From assembly GCA_023101885.1 (NCBI GenBank), contig JALPQD010000636.1, positions 412,001 through 476,000 on the forward strand: 64,000 nt of DNA, read 5' to 3'. The translations under genes and the position numbers were made by a program. A model generated the notes under the pieces. It was given only the letters and a program-made list of their open reading frames with translations, was not told the origin of the DNA and did no database searches. Of the stretch, positions 58,380 to 64,000 are shown piece by piece. Position 1 is the stretch's first letter; every line of letters starts with the position of its first letter. Source of the DNA: Typhlomys cinereus. Taxonomy: Eukaryota > Chordata > Mammalia > Rodentia > Platacanthomyidae.

Positions 58380-58986
58380 TGAAGGACCCTGGCCCTAAAG
58401 AAGGAAGCTTACAGAATGGGCCAGGTACACAGTGTAGATATTTGCTCATAGCTGATTAGGCATAGCTATAGTTAGCTATTGCTCACAGCTATTCAAACAT
58501 AGCTACTGCTAGCCATTGTCTAAAACTATGTACCTTGCTACATTGCTACTCCCCTCCCTGCCCCTCAAACCTCTGGTGACGGGAAAAGGAGCCGTAACCC
58601 TTGGTGACGGGAAAACAGGCTGTAACCTTAAGATGACTAACCTTAGGGAAAACAAGTTTTGCAAGGCAATTCTGTTAATAACATAATTTATCATCTGGAA
58701 CAAACTACCTGTGGTTACACAGGTGGACAGCACCAATTATGATGGGAACCCACCCAAGCTTTTGCTGACTAGTGATTGTACAATTCCTTATCAATAAGAC
58801 CCCTACCCAAAATCCCTTTATAAACCCCTCGCCCTAGCTGCTCAGGGCGCTTCAGTCTCTCCTGCATGAGAGGTTGCTGGAGCTGCCCAGCACGACGAAA
58901 TAAAATCCTCTTGCTTGTTGCATTGAGTGGGTCTTGGAGTCTCTCTGGGCGGTCCCGTTCCTGACTGAAAGACCGGGAGTCTTTCA
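58380..58986 (+). mobile_element. Solo LTR, ERV class I (gammaretrovirus-like)
   Basis: 607 bp starting TGAAGGACCC and ending GGGAGTCTTTCA, imperfect inverted ends. The 5-bp duplication AAAAC lies at 58375-58379 and 58987-58991. A tandem 'ggtgacgggaaaa' is seen at 58574 and 58602. TATA box 'ctttataaacccc' at 58818 and poly(A) signal AATAAA at 58900-58905. The U5-like 'ggtcttggagtctctctggg' follows. No internal genes remain. Confidence 0.88.
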
Positions 58987-59074
58987 AAAACTATAGACAC
59001 ACTAGAACAATCTGATCCCAAAAGCAGTAGAAGAGAGGAAATTAGAAAAATAAGGGAAGAAATATCTGAAATTG

Positions 59075-59682
59075 TGTCTGGGCCCATGAACCAGCATGAA
59101 CCCAAATCTACAAATGTGGGAATCTGAAGTGGGAGCAGTAGAAATTAAAAGTTTAAGGCTTGGGTCAGAGGAGGTCTTGGATGTCCCTTGTCATCCAAGC
59201 CAACTTTATTGTAACATACAGGGGTTTTATAATCAAGAAGCGGGGCCAAATTTAGGGAAACATCAAAGAGGAGCAAAACCAAATTCTTTACAGGATTATG
59301 TAAAACATATACATTCTAGTTAACAAAGAGAAGTCAGGAGTAACATCTAGCTGCTATGGGACCAGACATGATGTCTCCAGGTAAACAGGCATGTCACCTT
59401 GTTGCTAGAAGAGAATGGACAGTGGTCCCTGCATTAACATCTCTTTTGATAGGCAGGAAAGAACTGATAGGGAGGAAGAACAGCCCAACCAGTTTCTCAG
59501 AGAAACAAAAGCATTCCAAACGACCTGGGAGTTTCCTCAACTTCCAAGGAGGGAGCTTGACCTATCATTGTCTTGCAGAAAACAGGCAAACTCAACCGCC
59601 CAAGGGAGGAGTAATTCAATGGCCTGTTCAGTTGCTAATGTATCATCCAGACTGCAGGCTTCTGGGCCTAGCAGCCCCCACA
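59075..59682 (-). mobile_element. Solo LTR, ERV class II-like, minus strand
   Basis: 608 bp, TGTCTGGG ... CCCCCACA on plus; on minus it begins TGTGGGGGCTGCTAGG and ends CCCAGACA. The 6-bp duplication AAATTG (59069-59074 and 59683-59688) is the length typical of class II (beta-like) ERVs. Minus-strand TATAAAA near 59225-59231 and AATAAA near 59203-59208. The short frames within it (59096-59741) are not genes. Confidence 0.85.
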
Positions 59683-62411
59683 AAATTGAGATTAGGAAAA
59701 ATGATACAGAGAATCAACCAGTCAAAAAGCTGGTTCATTGAAAAAATCAATAAGATTGATAAACCCTAGCTAAATTAACCAAAAACAAGAGAGGGAAAAC
59801 AAACAGAAATTAACAAAACTAGAAATGAAAATCGAGTTATCACTTCTGATACCCAAGAAATCCAGAGAATTATAATGTCATATTTCAAAAATGTATACTC
59901 TGTGAAGTTTGACAACACAAAAGAGATGGATGAATTTCTAAGTAAACACAACTTACCTAAATTGAATCAAGAAGTTTTGAATTATTTAAATAGTCCTATA
60001 ACATATGAGGAAATTGATGAAATAATCTCGAATCTTCCCACCAAAAATATCCTGGACCAGATGGATTCTGTATAGAATTCTAGCAGACATTTAAGGAGCT
60101 CATCGCACCAATACTCCTTAAACTGTTCCATAAAATAGAAAAGCCTAGTAAAGATACACATAAAAAAGAAAACTATAGGCCAAACTCTTTGATGAACACA
60201 GATGCAAACGTTCTCAATAAAGTCTTAACAAATTAGATTCAAAAATATATCAAAAAGATCATTCACAGGGATCAAGTAGAGTTTATCCCAGGCACAAAAG
60301 GTTGTTGGTTCAACATATGGAAATCAATAAATATAATTCACCATATAAAGCAGTCCAAAATCCAAAACCACATGATACTCTCAATAGATACAGAAAAAGC
60401 ATTTGACAAGATCCAACAGCCCTTTATGATCAAAACCCTAGAGAAGGTTGGAATGGAAGGAACCTTTACCAATATAATAAAAGTGGTATACAACAAGCCT
60501 ACAGCAAGAATTATAATCAATGGGGAAAAACTTGAAGCATATCTGCTTCTATCAGGAACTAGACAAGGTTGTCCACTCTCACCACTTCTATTGTACTTGA
60601 AGTCTTAGCTGAAGCCATAAGACAAGAGAGGGAGAGAAAAAGGAGTCAAATTGGCAAAGAAGAAGTCGTTATCTCTATTGGTAGATGACATGAACTTATA
60701 CCTGAGGGATCCCAAAAACTCCACTAGGAAGCTCCTGGAACTAATACAGTTCAGCAGGGTGGCAGGATAGAAAATAAATGTACAAAAATCAGTGGGCCTT
60801 CCTATATGCCCAGAATGAAAGAAGTGAAAAAGCCTTGAGAGAAACAATCCCATTTACTATAGCCCCTAAAAATATGAAATACCTTGGTATAAACCTAACC
60901 AAGGAAGTAAGAGACTTTTAAGTTGAAAATTTTAAAACCCTAAAGAAAGAAATTGCAGAAGAGAGCAGAAGGTGGAAAGACCTCCAATATTCCTGGATTG
61001 GCAGAATCAACATCATAAAAGTGACCATCCTACCAAAGGAAATATACAAATTCAATGCTGTAAAATCCCAAAGCAATTGTTTAAAGAAGCTGACAAAACA
61101 ATCTCAAAATTAATATGGAGGCACAAAAGACCCAGGATAGCAAAAACAATCCTGAGTAACAAAAACACTACTGGAGGTATCACCATGCCAAACCTTAGTC
61201 TACACTACAAATCCTTAGTCGTAAAAACAGCCTGGTACTGGCTCCAAAATAGACACACAGATCAATTTATAAGGATTGAAGACCCCGATATAAGCTCACA
61301 CAACTACAGCCATTTGATCTTTGACAAAGGGGCCCAAAAAATCCAATGGAAAAAGAACAGCATCTTCAACAAATGGTGCTGGCAAAACTGGATAACCACA
61401 TGCAGAAGATTAAAACTGGACCTGTAATTGTCACCATGTACTAGAATTAACTCCAAATGGATCAAGGACCTGGATATAAGGCTAGATACTATAAAAACCA
61501 TAGTTGAAACGGGAGGGAACTCCCTCGAGCTGATTGGGCTAGGCCAACATTTCCTAAACGGACATCCAATAACACAGTCACTACAACCAACACTCAACAG
61601 ATGGGATCTTATGAAATTAAAGAGCTTCTGTTCAGATAAAGAAATTGTAACTCAAGCACAAAGGCAACCCACAGAATGGGAGAAAATCTTCACTAAACAC
61701 ATATCTGATAGAGGTCTATTATCCAGAGTGCACAAAGAACTTAGAAAACTAAACACCAAGGAAACAAATGGACTAATCAAAAAATGGGCCTTGGAACTTA
61801 AAAGAAACTTTACCATGGAAGAAATTGAAATGTCTAACAAATATCTTAAAAAATGCTCCACATCATTAGCCATCAGGGAAATACTAATCAAAACTTTCCT
61901 GAGATATCATCTGAACCCAGTCATAATGGCAAAAATCCACGATACAAACAACACTAAATGCTGGAGAGGATATGGAGAGAGGTGAACGCTCCTACATTGC
62001 TTATACAATGGGAATGCAAGCTTATACAACCACTCTGGTGAACCGTCTGGCGATTCTTAAAGAAGTTAAAGATTGAAATGCCATATGACCCTGCGATTCC
62101 ACCTTTGGGAATAACACCCCATACAGCAAAAATTCACCTCGATAGCACGAGCATGACCATGTTCATAGCATCACTGTTAACAATAGCAATGTCATTGAAT
62201 CAACCTAAATGTCTAACAATTGACAAGTGGATAAGGAAATGTGGTACATTTATACAAATGGAATACTACTCAGCCATCAAAAATGATGAATTAATGAAAT
62301 TTGCCAGGAAATGCCAGGAAATGAATGGAATTAGAAACAATTATATCGAGTAAAGTATCCCAGACACAGAAAATTAAGCGCTGCATGTACTCCCTAACAG
62401 GTGGATCCTAA

Positions 62412-63441
62412 GTACCAAACCCACTTAGCGACACGCTCAAAGATAAATCTCTGTAATACCTACAGTAATTGCAAAGATTATAAACAGGAGAGAAGGGTAA
62501 GGAGGGCCTCGCCAGAAACAAGGAGAGAGGGTATCATGCTATAGCAGAGATAATACAAGGACTGCAAGTAAGTAATGAGACATCTGGTTAAGCTCACAGA
62601 CTTTCCTTCCTGATCACTTGCAACTGATGGGGCATGATGTTATCAGAAAGGGAGGGCATACAGTCTGGCAGATAGAAGGTAACAGTTTTGCAAATGGGAG
62701 ACTGACTCCCCTCACCGCGGTCTCCTACTCTTATTCCATCTACCTTTGAATCTACTCTTATAATAAGACTCTATTTTACCAGCTTTTTATCTCTAGCCAG
62801 GGGGTGACATCCAATACTCACAAGGATGGAGCCAAGTGCATTGGAGGAGCAGCAAAACTGAAAAAAAAATCAACAAACCATAATTCAGAACATCAGAGAC
62901 TCTATCTCAAACACCTGGTATAAGGCCTGCCTAATCTCTTCCCATCCTGAAGCTCAGGGAAATTTGCAGAACAGGGGGCAGTAAGATTGTAAGAGCACAA
63001 GGATTGGCAGAGTCATGATATGCAAGATACTCCACACAATTGCCGAAGCAATTATAATAGGACTCTGCATGATCTGCACAATGACCAACATATCATTGAC
63101 CCCTCAAAGTCTAGCATGGACTAAAGGCACTAGGATCCTTAGAAGCAAGGGATTAACGGCCACAATAGTGTTCCTGTACTTAAGGGGAACACAAGAAAGA
63201 ATTCTAGGAAATGCCACTGAGTCCTTACGCCTCATCAGAGAGGAGGACCCAGAGGGAAGTTTGACATACACATTAAAGGATGGTCCAGGGATGGGGGAGG
63301 GGGCACTGGGAGAAAGGGAGGGAAGGGGGAAATGAAGGGCAAGAGGGAGGGAGCAGGGAAGTCCAGCGAGGGTTTAAAGGAGGGAGGAGATTGGGGTACC
63401 TATTACGTTTGTATGAGTGGAAATAAATAAATAAATAAATA
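62412..63441 (+). other. L1 'I' 3' UTR
   Basis: Same blocks as the other L1 3' UTRs, a purine tract at 63288-63395 and an (AAAT)n tail at 63421-63441. Confidence 0.9.
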
Positions 63442-63539
63442 CCAAAAAAGTGTGAAAGTAAAATAAAAAATGAATTAATAAAATAATAAAAACAGGTATA
63501 ATATACTTTTTTATAGTTTCCCCAAAATAGTATATTTTA

Positions 63540-64000
63540 AAATTATGATATCATAACCAGAATATCAGCACCAATAATATACATTGAACGTAGATCTTAT
63601 TTAGGTACTTGAAATTTTATGTGCATATGTATATTTGAAAATCTATACCATTTTAGCACATATGCAGGTTCCAGTATCCGCCTCAAAGAATGTTACATAA
63701 ACCACAAAAATGACAGTCAACATCATCCTTTTAGAAATGCACCCATCTTCTCCATCCTTAACCCATGAAATTATTATGCTATTTACATTTCTAAGATTTC
63801 ATGATGTTAAAACATATAGTTTGAATGCAGTTTTGTACACTTAATATCATGAAAATTATTCTAAGTACATGCATGCATTAAAATTTCATTGCCTTTTATT
63901 ATTTTAAAGCATTGCATAGCATTAACAGACCTTAACTTTTTTGTTCATACATCCATTCAATGGAATTTTTTTAATTGGTGGTTGTTACAAATTAAGTGGC
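63540..64000 (-). mobile_element. Possible old L1 fragment, minus strand
   Basis: Words 'ttaatatcatgaaaattatt', 'catgcattaaaatttcattg' and 'catacatccattcaatgg' fall in the order seen in the minus strand of the 3' part of old mammalian L1 ORF2. Highly diverged and running off the window. Confidence 0.4.

Larger units (their letters stand above)
57414..62411 (+). pseudogene. L1 ORF2 of element I, interrupted by two LTRs
   Basis: ATG at 57414. Endonuclease words LNVNGINS, CCLKETHLTT (Q changed to K) and ILGDFN are in frame to about 57929. Then frameshifts. RT words include TRQGCPLSP near 60560; the catalytic loop near 60680 reads 'ggtagatgac' (phenylalanine-alanine replaced). The C-terminal part is open at 61428-61985 and has CWRGYGER, with the second cysteine of the motif changed to tyrosine. 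The final TAA is at 62409-62411. Not functional. Confidence 0.9.
55543..63441 (+). mobile_element. L1 'I', full-length-type, with two solo LTRs inside
   Basis: 5' UTR (55543-56295), ORF1 (56296-57351), ORF2 (57414-62411) and 3' UTR (62412-63441) ending in AAAT repeats. Without the LTR inserts (58380-58991, 59075-59688) it is about 6.7 kb. More lesions than L1 'B'. The last ~1.7 kb is close to the copy at position 1. Confidence 0.92.

Noticed and set aside
59096..59769. Open frames of 75-137 codons between the two LTRs and L1 text
   Set aside because: They run through a minus-strand solo LTR and out into L1 ORF2; no family motif.
1..64000. CRISPR arrays, bacterial operons, rRNA or true tRNA genes
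   Set aside because: No spaced direct repeats, no ribosome-binding sites or operon layout. tRNA-like boxes occur only as SINE heads, with no acceptor-stem pairing.

Overview
The window looks like nuclear DNA of a rodent, most likely a mouse-related lineage. The evidence is many copies of a tRNA-derived SINE with a B2-like head, B1-like Alu-type fragments, abundant L1 elements of one lineage with a purine-rich 3' UTR, ERVL-MaLR LTRs, and solo LTRs of two other ERV classes. I cannot fix the genus. I see no intact host protein-coding gene. The window is an accessory repeat landscape of transposons nested in transposons, plus two host-derived retrocopies and remnants of a PRAME-family gene.

Layout. 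1-2175: L1 3' ends. 2176-22760: an old degenerate L1 (plus strand) split at 6715 by a younger L1 (call it A). A is itself split at 8465 by a nearly complete L1 (B, 8466-15684). B carries a SINE in its 5' UTR, so four insertion levels can be read. A also carries two SINEs, a MaLR solo LTR and a short L1 tail. 22760-26050: low-complexity DNA and old SINEs. 26054-31855: a third L1 (C). C has a SINE in the endonuclease region and a partly spliced retrocopy of MXD3 in the reverse-transcriptase region, and its own 3' end is missing. 31856-35940: MaLR LTRs nested in MaLR LTRs, then a SINE. 35951-39246: a minus-strand L1 (D). 39261-46180: a minus-strand MaLR LTR interrupted by a complete plus-strand MaLR provirus (39507-45980, two 431-bp LTRs, GATGC duplication), which was then hit by three L1s. 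46754-47068: a small processed pseudogene. 47345-48075: an L1 tail. 48825-50500: two exon remnants of a PRAME-family gene (minus). 50500-55540: mostly unrecognised sequence, with an old SINE and a possible LTR. 55543-63441: a fourth full-length-type L1 (I) holding two solo LTRs of different classes in opposite orientations. 63442-64000: AT-rich, perhaps an old LINE.

How the parts relate. The L1s supply the endonuclease and reverse transcriptase that explain nearly all other insertions: SINEs, the MXD3 copy, the small pseudogene and truncated L1 tails. Most of these are flanked by A-rich target-site duplications of 12-17 bp that I could read directly. The LTR elements instead have 5-6 bp duplications, as expected for integrase. 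All L1 open reading frames seen here contain stops or frameshifts, so none appears active as read.
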